Assembly (NCBI GenBank): GCA_913058145.1
Contig: CAJXQM010000009.1
Span: 1-64,000, forward strand
Origin: an uncultured Colwellia sp.
Lineage (GTDB): Bacteria; Pseudomonadota; Gammaproteobacteria; Enterobacterales; Alteromonadaceae
DNA length: 64,000 nucleotides
Direction of reading: 5' to 3'
Shown: positions 38,791-50,408 of the stretch, one piece after another
Layout: every line of letters starts with the position of its first letter
Numbering within the stretch: position 1 is the first letter of the stretch
Position numbers and translations under genes: made by a program
Notes under the pieces: generated by a model
What the model was told of the DNA's origin: nothing
The model's database searches: none
The model's input: only the letters and a program-made list of their open reading frames with translations

Positions 38791-40734
38791 ATGAGTAATC
38801 ACTACAATGCTTTAGCATTTTTTTTCTTTATAACGATATCAATATCTTCGCAATCTTTGGCAGTTGAAAGCGTAGTGCTTGAAGATGTCCCTGTTATTAA
38901 ACTTAACAATGGGAAATTAAGCTTTTTTCGAGATCCTTCTGGAAGCTTACATCTCAAAGATATTCAAAAGGCTCATTCTCAGGGGGAATTTAAACCGCTT
39001 AAAGGAAATTTATCTGCTGGATATGTTCAAGATACTTTTTGGTTACATTTATCTTTGAAACGGGTCTCTTCTTATCCCAAAGATTGGTGGTTAGAGGTTT
39101 TACCTCCTTATTTAGATAATATTCAATTGTTTCATATTAATACGCTAAATCAGCTAGATCATCGTAGAAGTGGTGATTTTATGCCACAAGCAGATAAAGA
39201 AGATAACTATAGAGGCTCATTGTTCAAATTAGCGTTAGACGTTGGAACGCATGAAATCTATATTAAGCTCAAAACCACAAGTACGATGGTGGCAATGGTT
39301 AATCTTTGGCAACCCAAAGCTTTCGGTGAGCATTTACGTAACAGTTACTTTTTATTTGGGCTTTATTTTAGTTTAATATTGACTGTATTAATTTTTAATA
39401 TGGTAAATTTTATACTTTCTCGTCGTATAATTTTTATCGTTTATGTATTTTATTTAGCATTAAACAGTATTCAGTGGTTAGGTATTCTTGGTTTTATTTC
39501 TGAATTTGTTTTTCAATCACAACCTCTTTTCGCTAACTTAACGCTCGGCATTTCTTTGTCATTATCGGCAGCCATGGCATTTGTTTTTTTTACTCTACTA
39601 TTTGAGTTGAAAACATATCACCCCTATATTTACCGGTTTAATTTATTTGGTACAATATTTAGCATAGCAACGGCCATAGCAACACCGCTAGGTTATTATC
39701 AAATATTTGCGCCGTGGATGTTATTTATAGCCATTGCATCTATTAGCTTAGCACCTTGGCCTATAATACGTTTATGGCGTAGTCAAGAAGTATGGGCGCG
39801 CTTGTTGGCTGTTGCACATTTATTTTTTGTAACATTAGTAAGCCTTAATATTCTAGGTTCTTTAGCGCTTATCCCCTTTAATGAGCTGACAGTTTATGCT
39901 GGTATGGCAAGTAATACTTTTCATCTATCAATTTTACATTTTGGGATCATGTTGCACTATATAAAAATTGAAAATAACCATAAAAAATCTATAGAGAAAT
40001 CAATGAGAGTAGAGCAACAGTTTTTATTAGAGAAAGCTCATAACAAAGAGCAAAGTCAGTTATTGTCAATGATCACTCATGAAATTCGCACTCCTATGAC
40101 GGTAATCAGTGCCGCCAATGAATCACTGCGTTTAATTGATGAAATAGAACAAATAACAGATGAAAACCGTTCTCGACGTTATGACCGTATTCAAAAGTCT
40201 ATTATGCGCATGAATTTAGTGATGGAGATGGCACAGCTACAAACAGATGAAAAAGCATCCTTTTTTGAAGTCAAATCATTTGACATTTATTTATTGACTA
40301 AAGAGGTAACTAACTTATGTGGCTCTGATGCTGAGAAGCGAATCATACTTGATTACTCAGAAAGAAAAATCTGGCTAGAGGGAGATGTAAAACGTATTAA
40401 AATTGCTTTACTTAATCTGGTTGATAATTCATTAAAATACTCTAACGTCAATACACCCATAATAATAAAAATTAACCCAATAGATCATGATGGCTCACTA
40501 GGTATACAATGGACAATAGAAGATCAAGGTGTAGGTATTCCACACAGTATGGAACATAAAATCTTTGAAAAATATCAACGTGGTGATGAAAGAATGAAGC
40601 TACCGGGTATGGGGCTGGGTTTATTCCTTGTTTCTGAAATTATCCAGCGTCATGGAGGACATATTAACGTAAAAAACAGCATGTTAGGGGGAGCCGTTTT
40701 TACACTTTGGCTCCCCTTACGCCCCCATCAGTAG
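38791..40734 (+). CDS. 7TMR-DISM sensor histidine kinase
   Basis: A membrane sensor kinase of 647 residues. A signal peptide is followed by a periplasmic 7TMR-DISMED2 domain (about residues 35-175, beta-rich; related domains bind carbohydrates) and seven membrane spans (about residues 185-395). A short coiled linker leads to HisKA with the phospho-acceptor H430 in MITHEIRTPM. The HATPase domain shows NLVDNSLKYS (N box), EDQGVGIP (G1) and GMGLGLFLV (G2). The cognate regulator follows 64 bases downstream. Divergent from the TonB receptor, it may sense the receptor's ligand or a breakdown product. Confidence 0.93.
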   Translation: MSNHYNALAFFFFITISISSQSLAVESVVLEDVPVIKLNNGKLSFFRDPSGSLHLKDIQKAHSQGEFKPLKGNLSAGYVQDTFWLHLSLKRVSSYPKDWWLEVLPPYLDNIQLFHINTLNQLDHRRSGDFMPQADKEDNYRGSLFKLALDVGTHEIYIKLKTTSTMVAMVNLWQPKAFGEHLRNSYFLFGLYFSLILTVLIFNMVNFILSRRIIFIVYVFYLALNSIQWLGILGFISEFVFQSQPLFANLTLGISLSLSAAMAFVFFTLLFELKTYHPYIYRFNLFGTIFSIATAIATPLGYYQIFAPWMLFIAIASISLAPWPIIRLWRSQEVWARLLAVAHLFFVTLVSLNILGSLALIPFNELTVYAGMASNTFHLSILHFGIMLHYIKIENNHKKSIEKSMRVEQQFLLEKAHNKEQSQLLSMITHEIRTPMTVISAANESLRLIDEIEQITDENRSRRYDRIQKSIMRMNLVMEMAQLQTDEKASFFEVKSFDIYLLTKEVTNLCGSDAEKRIILDYSERKIWLEGDVKRIKIALLNLVDNSLKYSNVNTPIIIKINPIDHDGSLGIQWTIEDQGVGIPHSMEHKIFEKYQRGDERMKLPGMGLGLFLVSEIIQRHGGHINVKNSMLGGAVFTLWLPLRPHQ

Positions 40735-40798
40735 TAAAACCCTATAAAATGCAAGGTTTTGTAAGCATTCATATAAAAAATTCAGTTATAATTGATTT

Positions 40799-41539
40799 AT
40801 GAAAAATCAATCTTTACATGTTGTTTTAGTCGAAGACAACCCTGACATTAGGGATGAAATCCAGTTTCAGTTGAGTACATGTAATATTCATGTGGCTGCG
40901 CTAGGTGACGCTATTGAATTTGATCATTACATAAAAAAATCTCCATGTAATATTGCCATACTTGATATTGGACTTCCGGGTGAAGATGGATTGTCGCTTG
41001 CTGGACGACTACATCAGTCTAATCCTGACATGGGTATAATTATGCTTACCGCACAAGGTGAGCTAGAAAGTCGCCTCACTAGTTTTGAAAAAGGGGCAGA
41101 CATCTATTTAGTTAAACCTGTAGATTGGCGAGAGCTAGTGGCTCAAATTAAATCCTTACAACGTCGACTAACTATATCAGAACAACCAGATAAAGAGCAT
41201 GGTTGGCTACTCAGTCGATCTGCTCGTGAACTCATCTCACCAGAAAATATTTTAATCCCCCTTACACATATGGAAGGTTTGATTTTAAAAACGCTAGCTA
41301 AAAATCAAGGTAAAACGGTTAACCGTCAAATACTTATTGAAGTTATTCAACCTAAAGAATCACATGTGTTTGACCCCCGTCGTCTTGAAGTTTGCATAAG
41401 TCGACTACGTCAAAAAGTAATCGATAAGTTAAACGCTTCAGAAGTAAAAAATAACTGTTTAATAGGCTTTCCCCTAAAAACAGCCAGAGGGGAAGGTTAT
41501 ATTTTTACCGAACAAATAGAAATAAAAGTTTATAAATAA
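40799..41539 (+). CDS. OmpR-type response regulator
   Basis: A 246-residue transcription factor. The receiver domain has acidic pocket residues in VVLVEDNPD, phospho-acceptor D56 in AILDIGLPGEDG, T in IIMLTAQG and K in YLVKPVDW. The C-terminal winged helix (ENILIPLTHMEGLILKTLAK to VCISRLRQKV) is of the OmpR/PhoB kind. Paired with the kinase directly upstream. Likely targets are the divergent TonB receptor and the two large surface-protein genes directly downstream; this is an inference from order. Confidence 0.93.
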   Translation: MKNQSLHVVLVEDNPDIRDEIQFQLSTCNIHVAALGDAIEFDHYIKKSPCNIAILDIGLPGEDGLSLAGRLHQSNPDMGIIMLTAQGELESRLTSFEKGADIYLVKPVDWRELVAQIKSLQRRLTISEQPDKEHGWLLSRSARELISPENILIPLTHMEGLILKTLAKNQGKTVNRQILIEVIQPKESHVFDPRRLEVCISRLRQKVIDKLNASEVKNNCLIGFPLKTARGEGYIFTEQIEIKVYK

Positions 41540-41625
41540 ATGGTACATATACATATAGATACATATATAGATATCACTTAATCATTCGCATCAACAGATA
41601 CATACAGACGAAGAGCAGAAACAAA

Positions 41626-43596
41626 ATGTTTAATATTACTCATGTAAATAAAAAGTCGCTAAAGCTTTCATTCATTGCTTTTATAACGGCAACGGTACTA
41701 AATATAGCGCATGCTGCTTCAAGTAACATAGCCTATCAAGGTGTCGCTTTTAACAATGGTGTAATAGTGGCTTCAATGCCTATCGCTTTAAAATTTACTA
41801 TATTAGGAAGTGATGGTACGACTATTGTGTATCAAAAAACCCCTCAAGCCCAGGTAACTACAACGGATAAAGGTTTTTTCTCTCACCCAATAGGAAGTGG
41901 TACTCGAACAGCAGGTGCTGCAAGTTATGGTGTGATAGTTTGGGCAGATGGTTATAAACTTAAGGTAGAAGTTGATTATGCAAATGGCACAACTTACACC
42001 GACTTAGGTATTGAAGAGTTCACTTCAAGTGTGTATGCACATAAAGCTACTAATGCTACTAATGCAGGTAAAGTCTATTCTTCAGGAGAGGGTGTTGTAA
42101 ATGCTATTAGGTACTTAACTTTTATAGAAAATGTAAATGACGCCTATTACACACCCCATATGGATAGTGGTTTGCAATATAATCCCGCAACACAAGTTTT
42201 GACTACAACTAATTTTACTGGAGCTTTAACTGGAAATGCAGCAACGGCAACAAAATTAGCCGCAACTAAAACGATAGATATCACAGGAGATATAACAGCT
42301 ACTGCTGTTGCTTTTGATGGTTCATCAAATATAGCTATATCTGCGGCTGTAAATAATGACTCACATACCCACACAGGTAGTACAATTAGCAGTCTTGCGG
42401 GTACAGATATCACAACTGGTACAATCTCTGATGCTAGATTACCCGCAACTATTTCTTCTAATATAACGGGAAATGCTGCAACCGCTACAACCACTACAAC
42501 AGCAACAACTGCTAACCAAGCCTCACGGTTATTCATCTACAATGATGATACGGGAGATACAAATAATCCAATACTCTTTACAGCTACTACTAACAGTGGA
42601 TACAAGGATATATTTGAAGACTCCGCTTTGTATTTTGACAATACGAGTAATAGATTGTACTCAACTTCGTTTTCTGGTTCGTTAATTGGAAACGCTTCAA
42701 GTGCAACTGCTTTAGCAGCTAATCCAGCAGATTGTGCTGCCGGGCTGTTTGCAACAGCAATAAATGCTAGCGGTACTTTAACTTGTACTGCTCAGAGAAC
42801 TATTACTGATAGTATATCATCATCATCTTCAACTATAAGCGCTTCGGCAACAGCAGTGAAAAAAGCCTACGACAAGGGGAATCACACACACCCATATCTT
42901 TCTACAGGTGGAGGAACAGTTAGTGGATCGTTAACAATTAATGGTCAATTTAGCAAAAGTGTAGCTGGTTATTACTACTATTCAAGAGATTTGGAAGAAC
43001 AATCAAATATACCCTTCAGTACAGGTGCTTCAACTGCGTCCGAGAATACTACTGCCATTTATACATCTTTATATGCAGCGTATGCTATCGTTGCCGATGC
43101 TTTTGTGGCTCCATCAGATAAAAGAATAAAAAAAGATATAACTCCACTTGAAAATTCACTAGATGCCATCAATAAATTAAATCCTGTAACTTATATAAAA
43201 AAAGATACATTTGCTCATAATGGTAGACTAGAAACTGGTTTTATTGCACAAGAGGTTAAAGAGATACTACCATCAGCAGTGAGCATAGGAAAAGGGGATA
43301 TACCAGTTCTTAAAACTGTAAATGAGATGAGCTTTGAAGATGGTGTAAAGTATACAATCCAAATCACAAAAGATGGTGAAAATGAAAAGCAAGACTACAT
43401 AGGTGGTGAAGAACTCCCTGAGGGTGAAATCTATGTGATAAGTAAAGAAGTTGACGACTTTCACTCTATAGAGTATGGCGTACTTTATACGCATGCTATA
43501 AAAGCTATCCAAGAGCAACAAGAACAAATCAAGGCCATGCAAGTAGAGTTAACAGCGCTGAAAACCAGGCTAGACTCGAAAGTTCAAAACCAATAA
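41626..43596 (+). CDS. secreted tail-fibre-like protein with C-terminal S74 self-cleaving chaperone
   Basis: A 656-residue exported protein (signal peptide to AHAAS, about residue 32). The body is rich in Thr/Ala/Ser/Asn and has repeats such as FTGALTGNAATATKL, SSNITGNAATATT and a collar-like HTHPYLSTGGGTVSGSLTIN, which are typical of phage tail fibres. The C-terminal ~160 residues form a peptidase S74 intramolecular chaperone domain: SDKRIKKDITPLENSLDAI starts at S497, the predicted self-cleavage site with its Ser-Lys dyad, then GFIAQEVKEILPSAV and a final trimeric coiled coil (IKAIQEQQEQIKAMQVELTA). It probably forms a trimeric surface fibre. The giant gene starts 10 bases later. There are no phage structural genes around it. 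Confidence 0.85.
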   Translation: MFNITHVNKKSLKLSFIAFITATVLNIAHAASSNIAYQGVAFNNGVIVASMPIALKFTILGSDGTTIVYQKTPQAQVTTTDKGFFSHPIGSGTRTAGAASYGVIVWADGYKLKVEVDYANGTTYTDLGIEEFTSSVYAHKATNATNAGKVYSSGEGVVNAIRYLTFIENVNDAYYTPHMDSGLQYNPATQVLTTTNFTGALTGNAATATKLAATKTIDITGDITATAVAFDGSSNIAISAAVNNDSHTHTGSTISSLAGTDITTGTISDARLPATISSNITGNAATATTTTTATTANQASRLFIYNDDTGDTNNPILFTATTNSGYKDIFEDSALYFDNTSNRLYSTSFSGSLIGNASSATALAANPADCAAGLFATAINASGTLTCTAQRTITDSISSSSSTISASATAVKKAYDKGNHTHPYLSTGGGTVSGSLTINGQFSKSVAGYYYYSRDLEEQSNIPFSTGASTASENTTAIYTSLYAAYAIVADAFVAPSDKRIKKDITPLENSLDAINKLNPVTYIKKDTFAHNGRLETGFIAQEVKEILPSAVSIGKGDIPVLKTVNEMSFEDGVKYTIQITKDGENEKQDYIGGEELPEGEIYVISKEVDDFHSIEYGVLYTHAIKAIQEQQEQIKAMQVELTALKTRLDSKVQNQ

Positions 43597-43605
43597 GGCA
43601 AGAAC

Positions 43606-46600
43606 ATGAAGTTTTTTAAACTTTTAGTCTTTGTTTTATTGAGTATTCAATGTGCAAATGCGGCTGAAACGGCATCCTTTCAAATAGGTTCACTCTCAGG
43701 TACAAGTACAACAAATGGTGGAGTACAAGTACTTTATGCAAGTACTTCAAATATTGGTGTGTACAGTAGTGGCACCAGTACTATATACCCTTCATTATTA
43801 GGTTTAGCATTAGGACCTAGTATTGTCATCTCTAGTGATGGAGCAGAGGCTACTGCTACCGTTAGCTCTGCTGAAAATCAAACAGTTGTTACAACAGTGA
43901 ATATTGTTAACGCATCAGGAACAGTCACTTATGCTTTAAGTGGCGTAGATGCAGCCAGCTTTAGTGTAGACAATAATGGTGTTATAACCTTTACTGCGAA
44001 TCCAAATTATGAAATAAAATCATCCTATAGTGTTACGGTAACAGCCACTGATGATGGAACAAACACCTCAGATTCACAAGTTATCACCGTTAATATTACT
44101 AATGTCAATGAAGCACCAAGCTTTGATGACAGCGGTACAACAACAGCAACCGAAAACACCTTGTACACATATGCCCCTGCGGTAAGTGATATAGATGGTG
44201 ATAAAACAGAACTTACTGCGAATACCTTGCCCAATTGGTTAAGCATAGTGCAGACGTCAGGCGACGTGGGTATAATTACAACAGTTGCGGGAACGGGCTC
44301 CCCAATTAATAGTGGCGATGGCGGTGCAGCAACCAGTGCAGGATTAAATACGCCAGACTCTGTAGCAGTAGATGCAACAGGTAATATTTATATTTTAAGT
44401 AACTATACAATACGCAAAATTGCTTTAAATGGCACTATAACCACGATTGCAGGCACAGGAATACAAGGTAGTACAGGTAATGGGGGGGCAGCCACATCGG
44501 CAAATATCTCTTCTGGCAATATTGCTGTTGATAGTCAAGGTAATGTTTATCTTGCCGAGCTTACAACCCATGTTGTTCGTAAAATTAGTACCAATGGCAC
44601 TATAACTATTTTCGCTGGTGATGGTACAGGTTCAAATACAGGTGATGGCGGGCAAGCGACTTCGGCCACGGTTCAATATCCTTCTAGTATTGCGATTGAT
44701 ATCAATGACAATGTCTATATTGGTACTTTTTCTTATGTAGTGAGAAAAGTAAATACCAGTGGAGTGATCAGTACTGTTGCTGGTTCAGGTGCTTTTGGTG
44801 ACAGTGGTGAAGGAGGCCTTGCAACGAATGCAGCGCTTAGTATTATGTCAGATATTGCTGTTGATAATGAGGGTAACCTTTATATTGCTGACATTATGTT
44901 TGGCAAACTTAAGAAAGTAGATAGCAGTAATAATATTTCTACCATACTTGAAGGCGACGACTTTAGAAACGCAAGAAGTATTGTTGTTGATAGTATTGGT
45001 AATGTTTATTTTAGTGTGACCAATGATCATCAAATAAAAATGTTATCTACTGAAGGAAGCGTTTCTCTTGTTGCAGGCATAGGTATTCCTGAATCTTTTG
45101 GTGATGGAGTTTCTGCAACAGACGCTGGTTTAAATAAACCAACGGGCTTAGCGCTTGATAAAAGTCAAAACTTATACATTGCAGACTCTAAAGGTCATTT
45201 GCTGAGAAAAGTTACCTTTGATAATGCTTACGCTATTCAGGGGACGCCAACTGAGGCAGGCGTTTATGATGTTGATCTTACTTTAAGTGATGGTGAGTTA
45301 ACGGATACGCAAAGCTACCAAATTACCGTGGCAAATGTGAATGATGCACCAATACTAGAATCAAGCGCTTATGTAGTGAGTGAAAGTAGTTTAGTGGGGG
45401 ATTCTGTTGGAATTATTCAAGCGTATGATGAAGATGGCGTACCACCAAGCCTAGCGATATCAGGCGGTGAAGTATTAAGTTACGCCATAGTGTCAGGTAA
45501 TACCAACAGTGACTTTGCACTGAACACTGCAACAGGTGAAATTACCGTCGACAATGCGTTAGATATAGCGACAACTGCTAATTACTCCCTTGTTATCACC
45601 GCGACCGATGATGATAATTTATCATCACAAAACACTATTTATATTACAATTTCAGAACGAGATGCCCCCCCAGTTACTGTGAACGATACTATTGTTGTGA
45701 ATGAAGATACCGATGCGGTAGTGAACCTCGTCAGTAATGATACAGACACGAATGATAATATTAACCCTTCAAGTATTACCATTGTTACACCACCAACTTT
45801 TGGTAGTGTGGTAATAAATAGTGGTGGCAATATTATTTACACGCCTAACCCTGATTTTTATGGTGCTGACGCTTTTACCTATACGGTATCAGACTATACG
45901 TTGTTAAAATCAAACGAGGCAACTGTATCTATTGTGGTTAATAACGTAAATGATGCACCCGTTGCTACATCTGAAACGGCGTTTATGTCATTTACTGTTG
46001 AAGATGTTGAATTACTGCAACCGCTTGTTGCGTTTATAACAGATGCTGATGGCATAGCTGATATTAGTAGTTATGTTATTGATACCAACACAGTAAATGG
46101 TTCATTAACGCTAAATGGAAATTTAGTAATATACAACCCAGCTCCTAATTTTTATGGCATCGACAGTTTTACGTTTCATGCGGTAGATGCGAGCGGTGCT
46201 GTTTCAAATATTGCTAGGGTTAATATTAATATTGCTGAGGTTAATGATATTCCAATCGCGTTAGCCGATAGTGCTACTACTGCAGAAGATACGTCTAAAA
46301 TTATAGATGTTCTGGCAAATGATAGTGATCCAGACGGAACACTAGATACCACGACTGTTGAGCTATTTAATCCCCCGACACACGGAACAGTTGTTGTTGA
46401 GGGGAATGGCTCTATTACTTATACCCCGGATGCAAATTGGTACGGAACAGACTGGTTTAGTTATAACGTTCAGGATGACGGATTAGTTTCAAGTGGTGGT
46501 GCTGCAGGTAAATTAATATCAAATGATGCTGTGGTGGTAATTACGGTAACTCAAGACAACGATGCACCTATTGCAGTGGATGACAGTTTTACTGTCAGTG

Positions 46601-49600
46601 AAGATAGTTTAGCCGCTATAGGGTTACACTTTAATGATAGTGATGTAGACAACGCGCTGTCAGGCACAAATATAACCATTTTAACCCAACCTGCTAGTGG
46701 CATTGTCACTCAAATGAGTAACGGTTTTGTATTATACATACCAACAACAGACTATATTGGTGTCGATAGTTTTACTTATCTCATTTCTGACGGGACATTG
46801 GATAGCGCTACTGCAACAGTTAACTTAACAGTGACTAACACTAACGATACACCAACCATTGGCGGAACCCCTGCCATCACGGTTGCTGAAGATAGCACTT
46901 ATAGCTTTATTCCAACAGCGAGTGATACCGATATTGGTGATGTGCTGAGTTTTGGTATTATCAATAAACCGAGTTGGGCGAGTTTCAATAGCAGCTCAGG
47001 TGATATTAGTGGAACACCAAGGAACAGTGATGTGGGTGTTTACCCCAATATAATCATTACGGTCAGCGATTTAGGGTCATTATCGAATGACTTAACGGCG
47101 TTTAGTATTACCGTCATCAACGTGAATGACGGACCAGTTATTTCAGGAGCCCCTGCCAGTAGCGTAATAGAAGATACGATTTATAGCTTTACACCAACGG
47201 CATCTGATCCCGATGGCGATAAATTAACCTTTAGTGTGACTGGTTTACCTAGCTGGGCGAATTTTAATGCTAGCACCGGCGCGATCACGGGCACGCCGCT
47301 CAATACTGATGTCGGTGTTTATCCCAATGTGATTATTACAGTCAGTAGTTTAGGATCACTCTCGAATGTCTTAGCGACGATTAGTATTACCGTTCTTGCG
47401 GATACTGATGGTGACGGAATACCTGATTCTATAGATTTGGATGACGATAATGATGGTTTTTCAGATACTTTTGAAGGAAGTGGTGACCTAGACGGTGACG
47501 GAATTCCAAATAGCTTAGATACAGACTCAGATGGAGATGGCATCACAGATTCAGATGAAGGCGCTGTCGATACCGATGGTGATGGTAAGCCGAATTATTT
47601 GGATCTTGATTCAGATGGCGATGGTATTTCAGATGCTATTGAAGGAAATAGTGACACTGATGGTGATGGTGTGGCTGATTATTTGGATACTAGTACCGAC
47701 GAAGATGACGATGGTATTCCTGACATTATTGAGGGTACCAACGATAGTGATAATGATGGTATTGCGGATTACCTTGATAGTGATAGCGATAATGATGGTA
47801 TCCCGGATACTATGGAGTCTAAAGTTAGCGGTGTCGACACGGATAACGATGGTATTGATGATAGTTATGATGTTGATGAAACCGGCGGAATAGATATAAA
47901 TAATGATGGTATCGACGACGACGTTAGTGCTCAAGACAGTGATAGTGATGGCATTGCTAATCGTTTAGATATTGATAGCGATAATGATGGTATCCCCGAT
48001 GTTATTGAAGCATTTTTACGAAAAAACAATATCGACAACATTAATGCCTTTGCTGTCTCTCATACCTCTAAATCCAACTCTCGACTCGGAAAAGCTAAAG
48101 ATACTCTGTTACAGCTAAGCGATCTTGACAATGATGGTATTGTAGATTACTTAGACCTCGATAGTGATAACGATGGTATTAGCGACACAGCTGAATCGGG
48201 TTTAAGTGGTGTCGACTCTGATAATGATGGCATTGATGATAGTTATGATGTTGATTCTACTTTTGGAATTGATCTTAATAATGATGGTATTGATGATAAT
48301 GTCACTGTTTTTGATACAGATTTAGATAACATTCCTGACTTGCATGATCTTGATAGTGATAATGACAGTTTGTTTGATACAGAAGAAGCTAGAGTCGCAG
48401 ATGAAAATCGTAATGCACTTGCCGACATTTCTGGCCCACTGATAGAAGTACCAATAGATAGCGACGGTGACGGTTTAGCCGATTTTAGAGATCTTGATAG
48501 TAATAATGACGGTATCAATGATATAGATACTGCACCATACGCAAGCTTAGACGCTGATAATGATGGTCAGATAGATATCACCTTTGACTTTGATAGAGAT
48601 GGTATTGATGATTCTCAAGACACATTGCCTGAAGTACACGGTACTACGGTTATAAATCAAGACCAAGATAATGATGGTATTTCGGATATGACCGAAGGGT
48701 TCGCTGATTCTGATTTAGACACTGTTGCCGATTACCTAGACAAAGATAGTGATAATGATGGTTTGTCTGACGCATTTGAAACAGATCGTCCTGAACCTTA
48801 CGGTTTAGATAGCGATTTTGATGGTATCGATGATGTTTATGATGTTGATTTAACCGGCGGCATTGATCAAAACTTAGATGGTATTGATGACCAATTTGTT
48901 GAAGTTGATACGGATTTGGATGGACTGGCTGATTACCTAGATACGGACAGTGATAATGATGGTATCAGTGATACAGTTGAGCAAATATTAGTCAACTTAT
49001 CTAACAGTGATGCTAACAATAATGGTATTGATGATGTTGTAGATGTCGATGTGACAGGTGGACTGGATCAAAATAGTGATGGGGTTGATGATTCAGTATT
49101 AAATATTGATGATTTTGATTTTGATGGTTTGCCTAATTTCAGAGATCTTGACAGTGACGGAGATACTATCTCAGACAGTGTAGAAGGAACCATTGATAAT
49201 GATGGTGATGGTTATCCAAATTATCTAGATGTTGATAGTGATGGAGATGGCATCTTAGACAGTGAAGAAGGAATCATTGATAGTGATGGTGATGGTATTA
49301 GCAACTATCTAGATATAGATAGTAACGGAAATGGTATTTCAGATAGAGATGAAAATGGTGACTTTAATGGTGATGGTATACCTGACTATATACAAGCTGG
49401 TGGTGTCGTGAAAACAGGCACCTCGGGTGCTGGATCAAACGATATATGGTTGCTTTTAGGCATAGCTGGAATTGTGGTACTAAGAAATCGTCGTCGCTCA
49501 AGTCAAATTTTCATCTTGGCTACATCACTCGTTATTTTTAATGTACAAGCTAACGAATCTTGTGAATTTACCCAAATTATCGATAAAAAAGAATGTTGGT

Positions 49601-50082
49601 ATTTAGGTGGAGGATTAGGCTATTCAAATCTTAAGCTTGATACAAATGGTTCTGCATGGCGTGTTAGTGATAAAAATGTTCTTGCTTACAAAGTATTTGC
49701 CGGGTTTACATTTACCGAACATTTATTTGCAGAAATGAGTTATGAAGACTTAGGTAGCGTATCACTAAATAATTTAAACCCAGCAATTACTAACACCTTG
49801 AATGTTGGTTATTCATTATTCGGTGCAAATGTTGGATATTTTTTAAAAAAGCATGACTCAGAGTGGAATTTATATGCAAAAAGTGGTGTCGCATTTTTAG
49901 ATACCGAAACTAGCAACTACGTTGAGCAGGTGTACAACGTCCAAATACTCATTGGTACCGGAGTTCAATGGCGGTTTGATGACAACTGGTTTGTACGACT
50001 TGACCTTACTAGTTATGGTAAAGATGCGTTTGTTATTGGAATTAATATAGCCGGAGTTATTGGTGGTTCATCATCTAAATAG
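43606..50082 (+). CDS. giant surface protein: Ig/cadherin, NHL propeller, TSP3 stalk, internal sorting signal and beta-barrel
   Basis: 2158 residues. Order: signal peptide (to ANAAE, ~20); cadherin-like domain (~85-165); first half of an Ig-like (He_PIG) domain; NHL beta-propeller (~222-535, repeats of TVAGTG...GDGG...[16 protein letters not shown] type); second half of the Ig domain ([20 protein letters not shown]); further cadherin and Ig-like domains with DAFTYTVSD and GDVLSF...ISGTP motifs (~580-1260). A long Asp/Gly-rich thrombospondin-3-like Ca2+ stalk (DTDGDGIPD units, ~1266-1930) follows. Then come [20 protein letters not shown] with NRRR (~1945-1965), which looks like a GlyGly-CTERM signal; a signal-peptide-like [15 protein letters not shown]; and a ~170-residue OmpA-like barrel. 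A rhombosortase is encoded ~8 kb away. Confidence 0.88.
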   Translation: MKFFKLLVFVLLSIQCANAAETASFQIGSLSGTSTTNGGVQVLYASTSNIGVYSSGTSTIYPSLLGLALGPSIVISSDGAEATATVSSAENQTVVTTVNIVNASGTVTYALSGVDAASFSVDNNGVITFTANPNYEIKSSYSVTVTATDDGTNTSDSQVITVNITNVNEAPSFDDSGTTTATENTLYTYAPAVSDIDGDKTELTANTLPNWLSIVQTSGDVGIITTVAGTGSPINSGDGGAATSAGLNTPDSVAVDATGNIYILSNYTIRKIALNGTITTIAGTGIQGSTGNGGAATSANISSGNIAVDSQGNVYLAELTTHVVRKISTNGTITIFAGDGTGSNTGDGGQATSATVQYPSSIAIDINDNVYIGTFSYVVRKVNTSGVISTVAGSGAFGDSGEGGLATNAALSIMSDIAVDNEGNLYIADIMFGKLKKVDSSNNISTILEGDDFRNARSIVVDSIGNVYFSVTNDHQIKMLSTEGSVSLVAGIGIPESFGDGVSATDAGLNKPTGLALDKSQNLYIADSKGHLLRKVTFDNAYAIQGTPTEAGVYDVDLTLSDGELTDTQSYQITVANVNDAPILESSAYVVSESSLVGDSVGIIQAYDEDGVPPSLAISGGEVLSYAIVSGNTNSDFALNTATGEITVDNALDIATTANYSLVITATDDDNLSSQNTIYITISERDAPPVTVNDTIVVNEDTDAVVNLVSNDTDTNDNINPSSITIVTPPTFGSVVINSGGNIIYTPNPDFYGADAFTYTVSDYTLLKSNEATVSIVVNNVNDAPVATSETAFMSFTVEDVELLQPLVAFITDADGIADISSYVIDTNTVNGSLTLNGNLVIYNPAPNFYGIDSFTFHAVDASGAVSNIARVNINIAEVNDIPIALADSATTAEDTSKIIDVLANDSDPDGTLDTTTVELFNPPTHGTVVVEGNGSITYTPDANWYGTDWFSYNVQDDGLVSSGGAAGKLISNDAVVVITVTQDNDAPIAVDDSFTVSEDSLAAIGLHFNDSDVDNALSGTNITILTQPASGIVTQMSNGFVLYIPTTDYIGVDSFTYLISDGTLDSATATVNLTVTNTNDTPTIGGTPAITVAEDSTYSFIPTASDTDIGDVLSFGIINKPSWASFNSSSGDISGTPRNSDVGVYPNIIITVSDLGSLSNDLTAFSITVINVNDGPVISGAPASSVIEDTIYSFTPTASDPDGDKLTFSVTGLPSWANFNASTGAITGTPLNTDVGVYPNVIITVSSLGSLSNVLATISITVLADTDGDGIPDSIDLDDDNDGFSDTFEGSGDLDGDGIPNSLDTDSDGDGITDSDEGAVDTDGDGKPNYLDLDSDGDGISDAIEGNSDTDGDGVADYLDTSTDEDDDGIPDIIEGTNDSDNDGIADYLDSDSDNDGIPDTMESKVSGVDTDNDGIDDSYDVDETGGIDINNDGIDDDVSAQDSDSDGIANRLDIDSDNDGIPDVIEAFLRKNNIDNINAFAVSHTSKSNSRLGKAKDTLLQLSDLDNDGIVDYLDLDSDNDGISDTAESGLSGVDSDNDGIDDSYDVDSTFGIDLNNDGIDDNVTVFDTDLDNIPDLHDLDSDNDSLFDTEEARVADENRNALADISGPLIEVPIDSDGDGLADFRDLDSNNDGINDIDTAPYASLDADNDGQIDITFDFDRDGIDDSQDTLPEVHGTTVINQDQDNDGISDMTEGFADSDLDTVADYLDKDSDNDGLSDAFETDRPEPYGLDSDFDGIDDVYDVDLTGGIDQNLDGIDDQFVEVDTDLDGLADYLDTDSDNDGISDTVEQILVNLSNSDANNNGIDDVVDVDVTGGLDQNSDGVDDSVLNIDDFDFDGLPNFRDLDSDGDTISDSVEGTIDNDGDGYPNYLDVDSDGDGILDSEEGIIDSDGDGISNYLDIDSNGNGISDRDENGDFNGDGIPDYIQAGGVVKTGTSGAGSNDIWLLLGIAGIVVLRNRRRSSQIFILATSLVIFNVQANESCEFTQIIDKKECWYLGGGLGYSNLKLDTNGSAWRVSDKNVLAYKVFAGFTFTEHLFAEMSYEDLGSVSLNNLNPAITNTLNVGYSLFGANVGYFLKKHDSEWNLYAKSGVAFLDTETSNYVEQVYNVQILIGTGVQWRFDDNWFVRLDLTSYGKDAFVIGINIAGVIGGSSSK

Positions 50083-50366
50083 TGATAAAACAAGAATTAG
50101 TGATAGTTTTAACACTTTTTATATCCTAATAAGTTTCTATGGAGGTTTAGCTCGTTGCTAGCGTTATTGCTGGATGATTAATTGTTAACTGTCCAGATAA
50201 ACATAGTTAGTTGTCATAGAATGTTCAGTTAAATGCGCTTTGCGTAGAGCTCAGTTTTTATATTTGATAATGTATGACTTTTGTTTTTAGTGGTGCCGTT
50301 AGTGGTACTGGTGTGATTATACATAAGGTATAGTTAATATTTACAAGGTGTTACCATGCTTTATTT

Positions 50367-50393
50367 AGTCCCCCCATCGCACCATTAAATATA
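50367..50393 (+). repeat. attachment-site-like copy 2 (tRNA-Leu 3' end)
   Basis: AGTCCCCCCATCGCACCATT and the following AAATATA copy the end of tRNA-Leu with one C missing. No tRNA body precedes it. Direct orientation relative to copy 1. It marks the probable right end of the 14.5-kb first unit. Confidence 0.75.
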
Positions 50394-50408
50394 ACGAAGA
50401 ATACCAAT

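Noticed and set aside
42147-42536. 129-residue minus-strand frame within the S74 protein gene
   Set aside because: It is a shadow of the Ala/Thr-rich coding repeats; Val/Ala-rich product, no start signal.
41626-43596. Prophage tail region
   Set aside because: The S74/tail-fibre-like gene has a bacterial signal peptide, and no other phage genes (baseplate, tail tube, capsid, lysis, integrase) occur anywhere in the window.
44270-45230. Evenly spaced repeats that could suggest a CRISPR or satellite array
   Set aside because: They are the NHL-coding repeats of the giant protein, in frame and diverged. There are no identical direct repeats with unique spacers, and no cas genes.
47531-47934. Open frames of 101-120 residues on both strands inside the thrombospondin-3 stalk
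   Set aside because: They are artefacts of the repetitive GATGGTGAT-type coding sequence. Their products are Met/Ile/Val-rich nonsense without ribosome sites.
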